A DNA stretch of 64,000 nucleotides from Neckera pumila (GCA_963969595.1 OZ018414.1:17219660-17283659); one strand, 5' to 3'. Shown: positions 48,569-61,873, numbered from the stretch's first letter. Notes: generated by a model from the sequence alone, not told the origin. Translations and numbers: made by a program.

Positions 48569-50617
48569 ATTAGAAGCAGTAATTTTAGTGGACTAAAAAG
48601 TTGCAAACTTGAAGGCTTATGCTTTTGGAAGGAGCAAACAAAAACCCTAGCTTTGGTTAATAATGTTATGCACACCAAACTCTTTTATACTCATTAGTCA
48701 ATGTTATTTACACTAATTTATCAAAATCTATTGAAATAATATGGTATAGTACCAATTCAAGCTTACTCTACAACAAAAGATGTTTTGTAATTAAATAATA
48801 ATTGCATAACAATATAATTTTGTGATTTTGTAATTCAAAAAATTAAACATTTAATTTTTTGTTTTGTTTGTTTATTTCTATTTTTCCTTATTTTTAGTTT
48901 ATATTTCTACAAAAGGCTCTTTCTCTACAAATATACAAAATTAATTCAATTATTGTGACTTTGAATCCAAATTTAAATAGTGCAAGACCCTTCAAAATAA
49001 TTGGATGAATCTTTTATAAATGTGGTCTACTGATGATTAATATGTGAATGAAATTTGGATGAATGTAGATTAGAATTATAATGTTTGTATGAATATAATA
49101 ATTGTCACTGCAAGTTAGGTGACAATCATCCTTAGCTATTTGAAATGGTAAGAAAATTGCTTGGACCACGTTATATTGATTTTATCTAAATTATTGCATT
49201 AGTGCACCTCAAAATTTATATTGTACCATTCTAAAATTAGTGCAATTTGATGTTATTCATACAGGGCATAGTAATTGAAGTCATTTTTGCACTTTATTTT
49301 TAAACATGAGAGAACTTTAACCACATCAATGCCTTAATCCTATATTTGAGAAATTTTTATCATGGATATTTTTCTAACATATAATTAATTAGAAGACTTT
49401 TACAATGATTCACATAATTGTCTTTATTTTATTTCTCAATATACATGCTCTAAGCCCTTTAACTTGTGTGCTTGGAGATAGTCATGTTCTAAATCAAATA
49501 GTTTCAATGTGAGACAATGTTGATTCTACCTATTCATATTTATTCTTTGCTCAAAACATGGCAATATTTGGCGTTTTCTATCCAAATTGTATTTAGTTCC
49601 TTCATAAGATATTATAGTAGAAATGAAGATCTCCAATCAGTACACTACAAGGTCAAGGCTTGGTGCCAATGCCCAAATGGGCATCAAACTAGTGCCTATA
49701 TGGACCTTTCGCACCAAGCTTTGACACTCTATTTTAATCCCTAAGTGGTCCATGGGACATATTTTGTCTCCCGAAAGACTAAAACAAATAATGCATCTAA
49801 ATCCCAAAATGTATTGGGCAAACTCAAAACTATGAAACTAATGGCATCAAAGTGATTGATTTCATATGATTGCAGTAAAATTGTAAGGGTCAATGTGAAG
49901 AATCAATGGTATGCCAAAATATATGTGAGCTAAGTATATTTAAAATTGCCTCCAATTAGGCCTTTATGCATTCAAATGTTGAATGTGAAAATTGTAAAGG
50001 ATTGACTTTACACAACTTCATAGTGGAATTGGGGTTGAAAAGGTTGAAATTGGGTTTAAAAATTGCTATAACTCCAAGGTTCATCACATTGCAAGTTTAG
50101 ATACAATCATGGCAAAAGTTTTGTTTATTACACAAGTTGAAGGGACGCTTTTGGATCGTGTAGGGAGTTCAAAGAACCACATTAAAACCCAAATGGACAA
50201 GTATAATCTCTCCTAAGAACAACAATAGGAAGCTATATGTTTTTGCTTTGACCACCTATAATGTGTTTTTTTACTAAAAAAAAGAGTTGATTGAAATACC
50301 TATGAAAAGTTCTCTAATTTTCCAACCTATTTCAACAAAAATTTGTAAATCCAATTGGTCTAAGTATAGTCAACGATTAAATGGATGACAATGAATCATT
50401 CTACCTCTTAACTCTTATCTTGTTTCGACACCTCCATACTACAAATTGTAGAAGTTCGTTGTTGATTTTTCAAGTATGATGTTGTTGGATTTTGCAATTG
50501 GATACTCCGCTATGATAAATGTTGATTGATTGAAGTTCATATTCTAACCATCATACTACTAAAATCATAACTCCCTCTATAATATCACAAATGCTACCAT
50601 TAATAATAGGGGCTCAT
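48569..50617. other. AT-rich intergenic sequence
   Basis: Two kilobases with no gene, RNA or clear repeat boundary recognised. Confidence 0.4.
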
Positions 50618-51252
50618 GCTTGCTATGCTACGCATTCATTGTATCACATATTAGTAAAATTTTGATATATTTGAATACAATGCACAATAATGATTTCAAT
50701 AAGTCTTTGAAATAATTAATTTTAAGATTTTGTAAAATGATTTTCAATCATGCATACATAAAAATAATATTTTCACACAATGTTATATTACAAAAATAGA
50801 GCAGTAGTTTGCAATCACCTCTGTAATATCACTTTTACAACTTTTATGATTTCAAAATTCTATTGCTACTACCAAATGATTTGAGAAATTTATTCAATTG
50901 AAGCGATTTTGGATTTCACAACAATTAAATTGTTCATGAAGTTTTTGAAATTTACAAGTTTTTCTTTTCAATTCACCAAGTTGTTCTTTGCCATTGTTCG
51001 TAACAATTGAGTCAACTTTTGAATGCATTACAATAAATGTGTATCTTTTACAGTATTCACCATTGCATATATTTCATTCATCATTCAATAAATTTCTATT
51101 GTACATTTCATTATATGCTTAATTATAAACAAAATTATACAAAGATTTTTGTAATTTTTATTTGAAGATTTATTGAAATTTTTGTTCTGCATTTTATCTA
51201 ATACATAAAAATTCTAATAAAACTCTAATGATGAATGCGTAGCATAGCAAGC
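50618..51252. mobile_element. Inverted-repeat element, 22-bp perfect ends
   Basis: Starts GCTTGCTATGCTACGCATTC and ends with the exact reverse complement. The similarity may extend about 10 bases further out on each side (AGGGGCTCAT against GTCAAACCGCT). Non-coding interior. Confidence 0.55.
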
Positions 51253-52041
51253 GTCAAACCGCTAGTAACCTACCTATGGAAATGACTATGCTTCCAAACC
51301 CAAACCTCAGTCTTCTTTAGATTTAACCTTTGAAGGACAAACCTGCCTTAGAGGGTAATAGTTTTAGAGGTCAAACTTGAATTTCCACATTTGGTCACAT
51401 TTAGAGTGTCAATGGCCAAATTCAGTTTTGGTAGGGGAGGCAACCCATTTCCGATCACTTAAGGAATTACGCATATCTATGAGGCGGATTTCTTCAGTGG
51501 GGAAATATTCCTAGGTGCAAAAATAAAATTCGGAAGGTTTCCATATTTTTTCAGATTTTTATTTCTCAAAATATGTTTACTATGAATTGTTTTAGTTCAA
51601 GTTTCTTGTTGGACCCATTATGTTTAGAGACTTTCCGTTGCAAATTCCACCAAGGGTTGGTTGCAAAATCCACCAAGGGATTGTTGCAATATTGAGAGTC
51701 TTGGAGGCAATCCTAATGTGCTACAACTGCCTCGGGAACCATGCCATAATTAATCATTGTTCATTTCTTCCTTCACGGAAAGAAAATAGCATACATAGCC
51801 ACAATGGGGCGTCAATCAAGAACGGGTTCCCTCCCCTAAGCGTCATTTGTCAAGACCTCTAGAATTTATGACTTTTACCTTGCTTTTGAAGTGGTTGTCT
51901 AATGTCCAAATTTGAATTTTCTCTTAGCTACTCAAAGTGCTTTTGGTTGCATTTTCAATAATACAAATTTCAAGTTCTAATTATAGACCATTCAAAAGTT
52001 AGAAATACATTTGGAGGGCCAATATACCATTAGGAATGAAG
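51253..52041 (+). other. Intergenic; possible zinc-knuckle fragment
   Basis: An 80-codon plus-strand frame at 51620-51862 contains CYNCLGNHAIINHC. It resembles, but does not fit, the C-x2-C-x4-H-x4-C knuckle of retroelement gag or LINE ORF1 proteins. Nothing else of that kind flanks it, so the assignment is weak. Confidence 0.25.
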
Positions 52042-53273
52042 CATTAGAGGGGATTCAGGGGCCTTAAAGGGTTGAGAGTTTACTTGTGTTCCCAAACTGC
52101 GAGAACGCAGCTACAATAGCTGGTTGATGTGGCACAGTGACTACCGCATCATTTTTGAGAAAAAAAATTGTTTAACCCCTAAATGACCATTTGTCCCCTC
52201 AGGGGACAATTTAGATCCAATCAAGTTTCTAATGTCTCAATTTTTAGTGATATTTTTTGGGATTTTTTAGGTTGTGTATTTTTGTGAGAGCTTTGCAAAT
52301 ACATCGGGTTTTTTTTTAATTTTAATTGCTGCCCAAGAGCAAAAATTATGGCACAAAAAGTAAAAATGAAGTTTGACGGGTAGCACAAAAATAATCACAG
52401 AAAGTCAAACAATTTTTTTACAAATTTTTTTCTCAAAAATTATATTTTTTGTCTACATGTGAAACTTTGTTTCATTTAATTTGGACTAATAATGAGAAAG
52501 TTATGGACAATCTTAGGTTTTTGGGCAATCTAAGCATCTTCTTAAAAAAATAACTTGTAGAATTCATTTTTAAATGCAATTTTTAGAACTTTTCAAAAAA
52601 ATTTATTAGATAAGGTTAGATTTTCTTGCTAGAACAATCTCACCGTCGGGATTATTGTGATTCAATTCCATCTAAAAGCTAGATCCATTAACAGTTTAAT
52701 TTTTTCTTCAATCTTGAACCCACCTCTATTTAACAATTTTTTAATGAGTGAAAACTAAGTGCTTCTTTTTCTAAATTTTTTTTAGATTCTCAACTCAATT
52801 ACTTAACATAAATAAGTAGAAAATCAAAATCAGTAGTGCAAAAAATTTGAACTAAAAAGATTCAAAGCCAATAAATTTAGTCAAATAAGGTGCCAAAAAA
52901 CTTGTTTTCTTCACTTTAAATGCATACATCTTACAATCTACATAGTCAAAGTTTCTGAAATTTCTTTCACGTATTCATATACTAGTCAAGTATAAGATCT
53001 TACGGTTGGATATGCCAAAAAAAACAATTTTTAAAGTTCTTTTCTCAATACAATAGGAATGAGGGTTTTGAGTGACTTTTGATAGGAAATTCACCTTGGT
53101 CTTTTAGGAATTAAATTATTTGTAAAAACAAAAAAAACAAAAACAAAAAACAAAAAACAAAAAACAAAAACAAAAACAAACTCTGGCATCCTATACCAAT
53201 GTTCATAGATGGGGCCAGATTGGAGAACGGGCTTGAAACGGCCTTCTGCAAGGCCCCCGAATCCCCTCTAATG
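52042..53273. mobile_element. CATTAG-family element split by PB12
   Basis: The left part (52042-52171) begins CATTAGAGGGGATTCAGG; the right part (53115-53273) ends GAATCCCCTCTAATG. The two outer ends are inverted copies (CATTAGAGGGGATTC). PB12 sits between them. The rejoined arrangement resembles 58429-58671 in reverse. A (CAAAAA)n tract lies at 53122-53178. Confidence 0.6.
52172..53114 (-). mobile_element. piggyBac-like element PB12 (type A)
   Basis: TTAA edges; ends CCCCTAAATGACC and TCTTTTAGGAA, the latter worn. Reverse type A interior. Inserted inside a CATTAG-family element. Confidence 0.75.
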
Positions 53274-55815
53274 GATTTTCTTAGTTCCAAACTTCCAATC
53301 ATGAGGTTGTCCCTCTCCATTTTTCCCAAGAATGGATGTCAAAAATCAATTGTCTCGCAGTTCCAAGCGGGTACTTTGACCACGGGTATGTACCTAGAGT
53401 GTACATATTTGGGATTTGTGAGGGTTGTTGAGCTGCATAATTTTGGATGTGCGCAATAGCAATCATGCTTACTAGAGCATTGCACTTGTGAATCAGAGAC
53501 TAACTTGCTTGTTATGCACATATCCCCCCAAAATCACAAAATTTGGACACTTTCTGACTAATGGTTGTGTCCTGAAAGTGAGAATGTACATGTGATCCCA
53601 ACATTTGGGGTCATTCCTGACCCTATTGATATTGAATTTCCAAAAACATAAGAATAGGTCAAAAGATCGTGCAAAATTTTGCTCAACCTTGGCAGTGATG
53701 CCTTTCGGCTGCACTAAAAATACCGTCCCAGTTAGAGCACTTAAGCATTTCATGAAATACTTTGTATACAAATTTTGCCCTTGTACATGAAGAAGTGAAA
53801 CGTAGTACGACCACTTAAGGGTTAAAGCGCCAAGACTTTCATTTTGCAAATGCTAACCCTTAGAGGGAGTTGAATACACTTGCTCTTCTAATATAGACTA
53901 TGCGTTGTCGGATATGAAGATGTATTTGAAGGTGTAAGAAAGTTCAAATTGACTTGATTGTTTTGTGAACTTATAAAGTATGAATGAGAGTGATGCACAA
54001 AATAAGTGATATTTTTACATGTTGCTATGCAAATTTGTGAAAATGTTGAATTCACAAACATTCAAGCATGAAATGGTGCAATTTCACATATACTATCATT
54101 TCATCAAGGTGTGGACCGTACCGTAGAAAGAAGTTCCAAACCACTTGCCAATTTTTAAGTCGAGTAGATTGGTAATGTGGGGGTGGCCACACTTCCGCTT
54201 TTGTAATAATCTTTGAGTAAGAATGTTGTGAATTGTTTATATATGATTGGGTTTGAAATCACCATATATACTTTGGATCCATACAAGGAGAATGGTATAT
54301 ACATACAAGTGTATCTTGATCATGTGTGGGAAGAGTGACCTTGTAGCACTTAGAGGTGACCTTTAATCCCCAAATATGGAATCCATTCACTTTGACTTGC
54401 ACTTCATTCTTTGGAGAATGACATTTATTCTTTCTTGCCAACATTACGACAATGAACGGATTTAGGAATGGAAGTGGTTTGGAGGTAACAAAACCTCCAA
54501 TGATTGATTACTTGTGATGTCGGGCATCCTTTGGAAGTACTGTAACCTTGACCTGTGCAGTATGTCGCCATGTCTTGGTATTTGAATGTACCCCTACCTA
54601 ATCTTGCGTGCTTCACTAAGTTATACTATATTCAATCTAGATTACTAATACAAGTTCATATAATGAACCACAACACACGTCTTTTCATAACCTCAATTCT
54701 CGGTTTCTTCCCCCCCCCACCCCCACAAATAAACTAAACTAAAATAAAAAAATAAAAAAATAAGATAGTTTGCATCAATCCATAGTGCAACTAATCTTCA
54801 ATCCAATACAGTCGCTTCCCTCATCAAACCAAACATGGGTTTCCCCACTGATTTGGAGGACTCCATCGATTCTCCCCAATTCTCACTAAATCCACGCCAG
54901 GTTTTGAGTTTTGAATTTGGCTTTCATCCTACGCCATTGAACGAGCAAGTCCCGATGGTGGGAGACGGGCATCAGACAGACATTCCATTTGGCCTCAAAA
55001 CTCGTCCTGGTGGTGTCCACTGCAGAGTGCAGACCGGGCTCCTTCCGACCAATTCCTTGGAGTCGCACTGAAGGTCCGTGATGCCAATCTGGAATGAATG
55101 TGTCCGCATATATTCCCCATTCATGATCGCTCCTTACCCAATTGCCGGAGTTGGGAAAAGGAGCCCCCCCAATGACTGAGTTTGGAGGTCCAGTTGACAT
55201 AGTACTCCTACCAAATGGGAGGCCAAAGTTGCAAAGGATCGCACATTGGGAGCATCCGGCACATTTTGAGGCAAAGCCCAATGAGCAGGGTTGAACAGTT
55301 TCATGGGGTGGGTGGCGTAGAAGTCTGCACAGTTTTCTACAGGGAAGGCTGTCTGATACTCGGATCAGATCACCTTGGAGTTGGCGTCTTGGAGAAGAGA
55401 GGAATAGTGAAAAGTTAGGCTTTTCTTAACTACTCCAGAAACAAACTTACAAATGAAGGACAACTGATGGAATCATCTTTTTAGAATTCAGTACAATAAC
55501 TTAAAACATTGAGTTTCTACATATCAAAAAAGGAAACATAGTACTGGTACTGTAGTAGCCAGACAAGGAATTTAAGTTACCAGAAAAGCTTTCAACAAGC
55601 ACTGATAAGTTAGTCTTTGGAACTGTTGGAAGTGAGAGAATGGGAGTACAGTATGGACCCCGCAAGCTCTGTTTTCAGTCATCAAATTTCCTTTTACTGT
55701 GTTGTACAGTACAGTACATGAATGAATGCTTCTTCATTATTTTCATTGATGAAATGACCTAATTTACGTCCCAAATGCAACCCCACTACAGTACTACTGT
55801 AAGTTAAGAAACCAC
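53274..55815. other. Intergenic sequence, no gene recognised
   Basis: A GC-richer block (54830-55420) carries antisense and sense open frames of 131 and 78 codons without recognisable domains. It could be a decayed gene or non-coding transcript. The remainder is AT-rich. Confidence 0.35.
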
Positions 55816-56252
55816 TAAGGTAAACCAGCCCATTGTGGTCAAACTTTGGAGTCTACCTTCATGCCATTGCTGAAGGTTTTCAAATTTTTTCCCACATGAA
55901 GACAAGTGTGAGAAATAGTGAGAGCAATTGAAATTATATTTTTCAAACAAATTTGTTATGGATTTTTGAAGTGATCTGTCTAAAAGAGTCAACAGACTAC
56001 CCCATAACCAACAAAGAGTGTATCCAATATGCTCTTCTTAATCACCTAAAGTAGTCATAATAATTTCTAATGTAGAAGGTCATAAAAAGTCACTTCCTAC
56101 AATGATTTACACTAAAGAAGCAAGTGTTCCTAATGAGGTCACTAATCACTCCATTGGTGTCAGGTTAGACATTGATTGTGGCCAAAAAAACTGTCATGGG
56201 ATCATTAGATGTCCACTATGGTCATCTGACCACAATGGGTTGATCTACCTTA
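55816..56252. mobile_element. TAAGGT-family element
   Basis: 437 bases, ends TAAGGTAAACCAGCCCATTG and the inverse CAATGGGTTGATCTACCTTA; the inverted repeat extends inward through TGTGGTC. No clear target duplication. Confidence 0.6.
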
Positions 56253-56712
56253 CTCCATGAACTAAGAGTAGTACCCAATGGCAATAATTGTAATAATCCA
56301 ATGAGGGTGACCATGCCCTTCCCTTTAGGGCATGTCCACAATGCCTTTGGCATATTCACAGCAATTTCCAGCAAACATAGCTTAGGCACATTCCCTTACA
56401 TAACATTCAGTAGCTTGTGCTAATGTTGCCTTGGTTCTACAGTGATGGTGTGCCTCTATATCCTCCACATGTCTAATTCATTAGTAACTACTGATGAAAC
56501 ACTGTTGGGGGGTGGAATATACCACACCATCACTGTAGAGCTACTAAATGTTATGTATTCAGATGCATACTGCAACTAATATACTCAATTCATTTACTCC
56601 AATAATTTTAATGAGAGCTGCATAAGTGTCACATGATGTGAACAGCCAATTTCATTTCAACACGTCACGTTCATTGGCACCAATAATCAACAATCAATTA
56701 TTGTTGTCTACC

Positions 56713-57653
56713 TTAACCCCTAAAGTTTTTTTACTATGTTTTCACCAAAACTGCTCCAAAATTGCCATTTCTAATACAGGTACCAAATTTTAGAAAAAAA
56801 ACATTTTTGAACATATATAACCATAGGATTTTATAGTGCACTGGTTTAAGAAGGTGTGGAAAAGATTTCTAAATTTTTCACCATGTAGATTGCAAGATAA
56901 TAGCATTTGAATTGACAAAAAGCCTTTTTTAATCACTGCAAAAATCCAGGCAGCTGCCCTTCACAAGGTCATATCTGTATGAAAAAATGTCCAAAATGGT
57001 GTTTATTCTTTGGATTCATTCTTCAAATCAAGTTGGCTACATGCTTGAAAATTTTAAGATCATTTGGAATTGTACAACATATAGGAAAAAAATAGTAAGT
57101 AGGAAGAGGTAGAGAATGACTCAAAGTATGAAATTGTCAAGAATTTAATTATCGAATTGAAAAATGCCAATCCCAGTGGTTGTAATGTTGTAATAAACAA
57201 TATACACCCAAATTTTTTTGTTTTATTCAAACAGATTGAAAATTGAGTTAGAGAAAGGAGTTCAAAGTTTATTTTAGAGTAGATCTTCCATAACTACCCT
57301 CCAACTAAGAATCCTCATAACTTTTGACTCGTTAATCCAAATGGAATGATTCAAAGCTTTTCAAGTATATATAAATCTATGAAACCAATTTTAAATTTTA
57401 ATTTTTCAAAAAGTTTTTTTTTTTTTTAAATTTGGAACTGCCCGGGCTGCCTACCAAATACGAAAAATTACATATCATGCAATAACCTTTTATTCATAAA
57501 GTCAAAAGTTATGAAAATTGTTGGTCCTTGAAGCTACTCCTTGGGCACATCTTGTGTGAAAATTTCAAAGAAAAAAATTAAAAATCCCATTTGTAGTGAG
57601 CTATCCAAAACTGCTATGTTGCCAAAAATGGTGTTTGGTCCTTTAGGGGTTAA
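56713..57653 (+). mobile_element. piggyBac-like element PB13 (type B)
   Basis: TTAA edges with CCCCTAAAG and CCTTTAGGGG. Very similar to PB7 along its whole length. Confidence 0.8.
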
Positions 57654-57674
57654 GTTATTATTGCTGAAATAACT

Positions 57675-58112
57675 TAAGGTAGACAAGCCTATTACCACCC
57701 TGATTTGCAATCTGAATATTATAGGGCCAATTTCAAGAGGGGCACATATTTTTCAAAGGTGTGCGCTTGTTTCACAAATCAAAATCAAGTGGAATTATAA
57801 TTTTCCAATGAAAATTGTAATTTCTGTGAATTTTTAAAGTGAGCTGCCCTGAAATTACAAAACTGCCCATAATTGGAGTTATAAACATCCTATCAACAAC
57901 CCATAACCACCCATCCATATATCTATTAGCACTTAAGTGTTGACCAATGAAAGATTGACATGTTATCCTTTGAGACATTAATGTTCTGATATCTCAAATG
58001 TTCTGATTTTATCATAACGGAGAATGGACTTGGATGGGTTTGATGATGGAATTAGGGCCAAAAGTACCCTGGTGGAAATAGGTGACTGGCGGTTTTAGGC
58101 TGGTTTACCTTA
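57675..58112. mobile_element. TAAGGT-family element
   Basis: 438 bases, ends TAAGGTAGACAAGCCT and AGGCTGGTTTACCTTA. Reverse-orientation sister of 5495-5914. It lies 21 bases from PB13. Confidence 0.65.
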
Positions 58113-58428
58113 GATCACAAAGAATCGACCGGGATGGATCAAAAGTAACCTAGTGCTATGAGCCTTTCAAGGGAGGGGAGTGAGATTTAGGTTCCCCCTC
58201 CCCCTCGCATGCTTGCCATGGATGTAAAAATTTGCCCCTGCCGACAATGGTCAATTTTGTATTTTATGACATCTATTATCTCATTTGGAGTCAGGGGTTC
58301 CAAATATGAATTCAAAATTTTCAATATTTAACATTTGATGCAAATAATCAAGATCCCGTATTTTTTTTGAAGTAAAAACTTTCAAGCAAAGGCTCCAAAG
58401 TTTTACCATCCTCAAGAAGGCTTACAGT

Positions 58429-58671
58429 CATTGGAGGACATTTGAGACCTCTAGAAGAGCGTTTTAGGCCCGTTCCCAAATCTGGCCTGATATTGTGAAC
58501 AGCTGATATGAGCTGTCAATTTTTTTTCCCAAATATCATTCTAAGCAATTTTTTTTTTCAAAATGTTGTGGCATAGGGCGGCCACATCAGCCGGTAGTTA
58601 TCCTACGTTCCCATAGTTTAGGAACGCAGAATAAGTCGCAGTCTTCTAGAGGCCTCAAATGTCTTTTAATG
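58429..58671. mobile_element. CATTAG-family element
   Basis: 243 bases from CATTGGAGGACATTTGAG to AAATGTCTTTTAATG, with inverted CCTCTAGAAG/CTTCTAGAGG near the ends. Terminal bases slightly worn. Confidence 0.5.
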
Positions 58672-59744
58672 ACTAGTATAGTGGAATCCCAAAGAAATTG
58701 TACAAAAAGTAGGCCAAGGTTGGTGGATAGAGAGAGGTGATTCCAACCTATCTCATTAAAAATAGGTTACTTGATGCTTGGATTGAAGATGGGGACAATT
58801 CAAAGCTATTCGCTCCAGAGAAGGCCTAAAACTTAAGTACAAGGAAAGGCCTCTGCTTAGGATTGTTGGTTTGGTTTGGTTCTTTAATTCTATCCTTGGC
58901 TAATTGTTAGATGTTGTTGATGTTTTTTCACCTTTGAAATGAGATGTTTTCTTTTTTTGCAGAACACAAAAACAAATCCTAATCTATTTTGTAGTCTAGT
59001 ATAAATTAATAGTTTGTTCATCTTGTGTCGCATGCCATTAACAAGTTATATAAGAGTAGTACATGTAGTTAAGTGTCTTCTTAACCCTTTAATGTCCAAA
59101 TCTCCTTTTGAATTTTTAAAATTATCACTTATATATTTGTCAAATTGGTCATAAAAAAAGGTTGATTAAAAAAAATGAAAATTATAACAATACTATGGAT
59201 GACTGAAAAGTTTCTTTAGTAAAAAATTGAAATTGCATAGACCATGGGAATGACTCACAAAAAGATCCATGTGACAACATAGACAACAATTATGGATTTT
59301 CTCATGGTCATTTCCATTTTCCATGCAAACCATGCATAGCATTCAGTAGCAATCAGCTGGACAACTTTTCCCTCAACGGAATGATGTGGAATACTGTACA
59401 CCCATTAGCAACCACAAGGGTAGGTGGCATTCAACAAGAGACTTGTCAATGTTGTAACCAAATAGCAACTTCAGCATTGCTATGCTGAGTGCATAATTAA
59501 AGTATTAATACTAGTTCAGTTCTTTCAAAACAAAACTCTAAAAAAAATTCAACATTCAATTCATTTAGAACAATGAAATCATCTATTATCTCACATTGCT
59601 TCAAAAGCCATTTCATTTATATTTTGAATTGGGAAGACAAGCTCTTTATATACATATAAAGTGGTAGGAGGTAATACAATCCATGTGGGATATGCAAATT
59701 AGATTTTGTAGGAGCTCATCCACTCATAGTTAAGTCAACAACAC
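58672..59744. other. AT-rich sequence; related to 26.3-26.4 kb at its end
   Basis: No gene recognised. From about 59640 (TCCATGTGGGATATG, CCACTCATAG) it matches the sequence left of the fold-back at 26434, so the two hairpins belong to one larger repeat. Confidence 0.45.
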
Positions 59745-59983
59745 GAATTGTGTTTGAAGTAGAATTTTAGGTCTCATTTAAGCATAGTAGAATGATTTTT
59801 TTCAAAAAAATTTGAACTAGGAAAAGTTGGGAAATGAAGATAATTTTCCTCTCCAAAAATCCTTTTGAGATTTGGAGATGAAAATTATCTTCATTTTCCA
59901 ACTTTTCCTAGTTCAAATTTTTTTGGAAAAAATTATTCTACTATGATTAAATGAAGTATGAAGTTCTACTTCAAATATAATTC
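59745..59983. repeat. Near-perfect fold-back hairpin, arms ~115-120 bp
   Basis: The arm 59745-59858 pairs with 59860-59983 with almost no loop. Shared runs include TTTGAACTAGGAAAAGTTGG. Homologous to the hairpin at 26434-26813, with flanks that also match. Confidence 0.8.
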
Positions 59984-60311
59984 CTACATTTTGATAATGA
60001 GCAATCAAGTTCTCATCTTCAAATTATCCCATAGCTTTGAGGATTCATGATGGATAATGGATTTCATTATAAAAAAGGACCTCTTTGCCCTTCTTTCCCG
60101 CAACTATCAATGAATCAATCCCTATATTTTGCAATTAGAAGTTTTCTTAATGGCACATCGTCGAAGGTATTTGATTCAAAGGATTCTTTGGAGTTTTGAC
60201 AAACCATCTTTACATTTACTTGTAGATTTGATTGTTTGATCCTAGAATTAGAAAAAAATTGGTGAATACTATAATTGTTTTGCCACTATTCCGGTATTGA
60301 AGTTTACTTGA

Positions 60312-61066
60312 GGGTTGTTGCAAGAAACACCATCCTTTTTTGGTCCATTTTGGCCTGTTTTGGGCTAGTTCTCCAATACTCATGAGCTTTTGCATATGAA
60401 TTTTTAAAAATAATACAAAATAAAGACAATTAGTACAAGACTAAAAGTAGCATATCCCAAAATTTCAGATCTAAAAAAAATCTAGATCAAAAGTTATTCA
60501 CAAAAAAGAGTGAGCTGATATTTTGAAGAAAATACATACTTTGACGTCTCAATTTGTAAAAAACAAGAAATTAAAAAAAAAATAAAAATAAAAATAAAAA
60601 TAGATCATTTGGGAAGACTTCATGGTAAAGAGATTTGACCAAAAAATTGATCTTGAAACCATCTTAAATGTTCAGAACTGCCCGTGCAAGAGAGCCCTCT
60701 TTGCATGGACATAGACAACACAAAATAAAATATTTTTAAATGCCCCTTGGTAGAAACATGAGTTCCTACTATGCAAATAGACCATAGACCATATACTATG
60801 CAAATAGACCATTTCAGCTCTAAATCATTGAAATTGGGGACTCCTTTTTACTCAAAACCGCTATATCGCAAAACGTGACAAATTAGCTAAATGGAAATTT
60901 AAATATAAAATTCTTTTTAAAAAATTCTGAAAAATATGAGATACAATTAACCTCGTGACAGACACCTCCAATAAAAATGTCAATTGCTTCAAAAGTTATC
61001 GCAAAAGGAAGCTTCCACAAACTCTTTGTGGCGATTCCCCAGGACCGGTGTTTCTTGCAATGACCC
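60312..61066 (+). mobile_element. 755-bp element, GGGTTGTTGCAAGAAACACC ends
   Basis: Left end GGGTTGTTGCAAGAAACACC; the right end is its inverse with two changes, GGTGTTTCTTGCAATGACCC. TTGA occurs directly outside both ends (60308-60311, 61067-61070), a likely target duplication. Reverse copy at 21641-22385. No transposase. Confidence 0.7.
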
Positions 61067-61070
61067 TTGA

Positions 61071-61873
61071 ATTCTCTATAACGTGGATAAAGTTTGTAGA
61101 TGGGAACTCATGAAAAGAAAAGACAAAGGCTACTTGAATCTTATGTATTTCCAAACTTAGTCATTATAAGATGAACAAACTTTTAATTTATATGTAAACT
61201 ATGTTTCCACTAGTAGTACTAGGACAAAAGCACTCTATTCATCATCCAAGTTGTGAACATCAAGCCACTAAGGGTTAAATATACCAATTACAAGTGATTA
61301 TACACATTGGCATGCATCATTGTAGAATACATGTTAAAGTGGGCACTCCCCAAACCACCACTAGTTTTGCTACTCTATCTAGTTACTATTATCAAACTTG
61401 TCAGATTTTCATATTTTCTTATTGGCAAGTGAAAGGAGGCTCTAATGCACTAAAGAATGTGAATTTGGATGTTGTACGCAAAAGTTACAAAGGGTTTAAG
61501 TTTTTTTGACAGATGATCTAAAATTGTTTCTTCAACATACGCACATATTTGTACATATTGATTTTGGAGATGATGGAGATGTATAGCGAGTGAAGATGGC
61601 AATTTTAGGCAAGGTGCAATTTTAGGTGTAGGCATCTTAATATCCCATACTTGATCAACATGATATGTGCTCATTTTGATGTTTATTCTTGATGATTTGG
61701 CCACTCCTCCCAGCCACTACTTGTTTAGTGCTGTGCCACAAGTCAATCGTGCAAGACACGGAAAGTTGGTGTGTAGCAACAAAAATTTCATGTGGCCCTG
61801 TGTTGAAAAACAAGGAAGGTTGCAACTGATGGGACAGCTCAAGTCCTCCATACGCACCAAAGCTCTTACTGCT
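61071..61873. other. Intergenic sequence
   Basis: No gene recognised; overlapping sense and antisense open frames around 61.4-61.9 kb lack known domains. Confidence 0.4.

Noticed and set aside
53122..53178. Regularly spaced CAAAAA units, briefly considered as a CRISPR-like or structured array
   Set aside because: Simple-sequence (CAAAAA)n without spacers, in a eukaryotic context.
54835..55281. Open frames on both strands (78 and 131 codons) in a GC-richer block
   Set aside because: No domain recognised, and long opposing frames are expected where GC rises; not called as a gene.
59083..61278. TTAACCCTTTAATG ... CACTAAGGGTTAA, a possible 2.2-kb TTAA element
   Set aside because: The terminal similarity stops after about nine bases and the interval contains unrelated repeats with their own ends.
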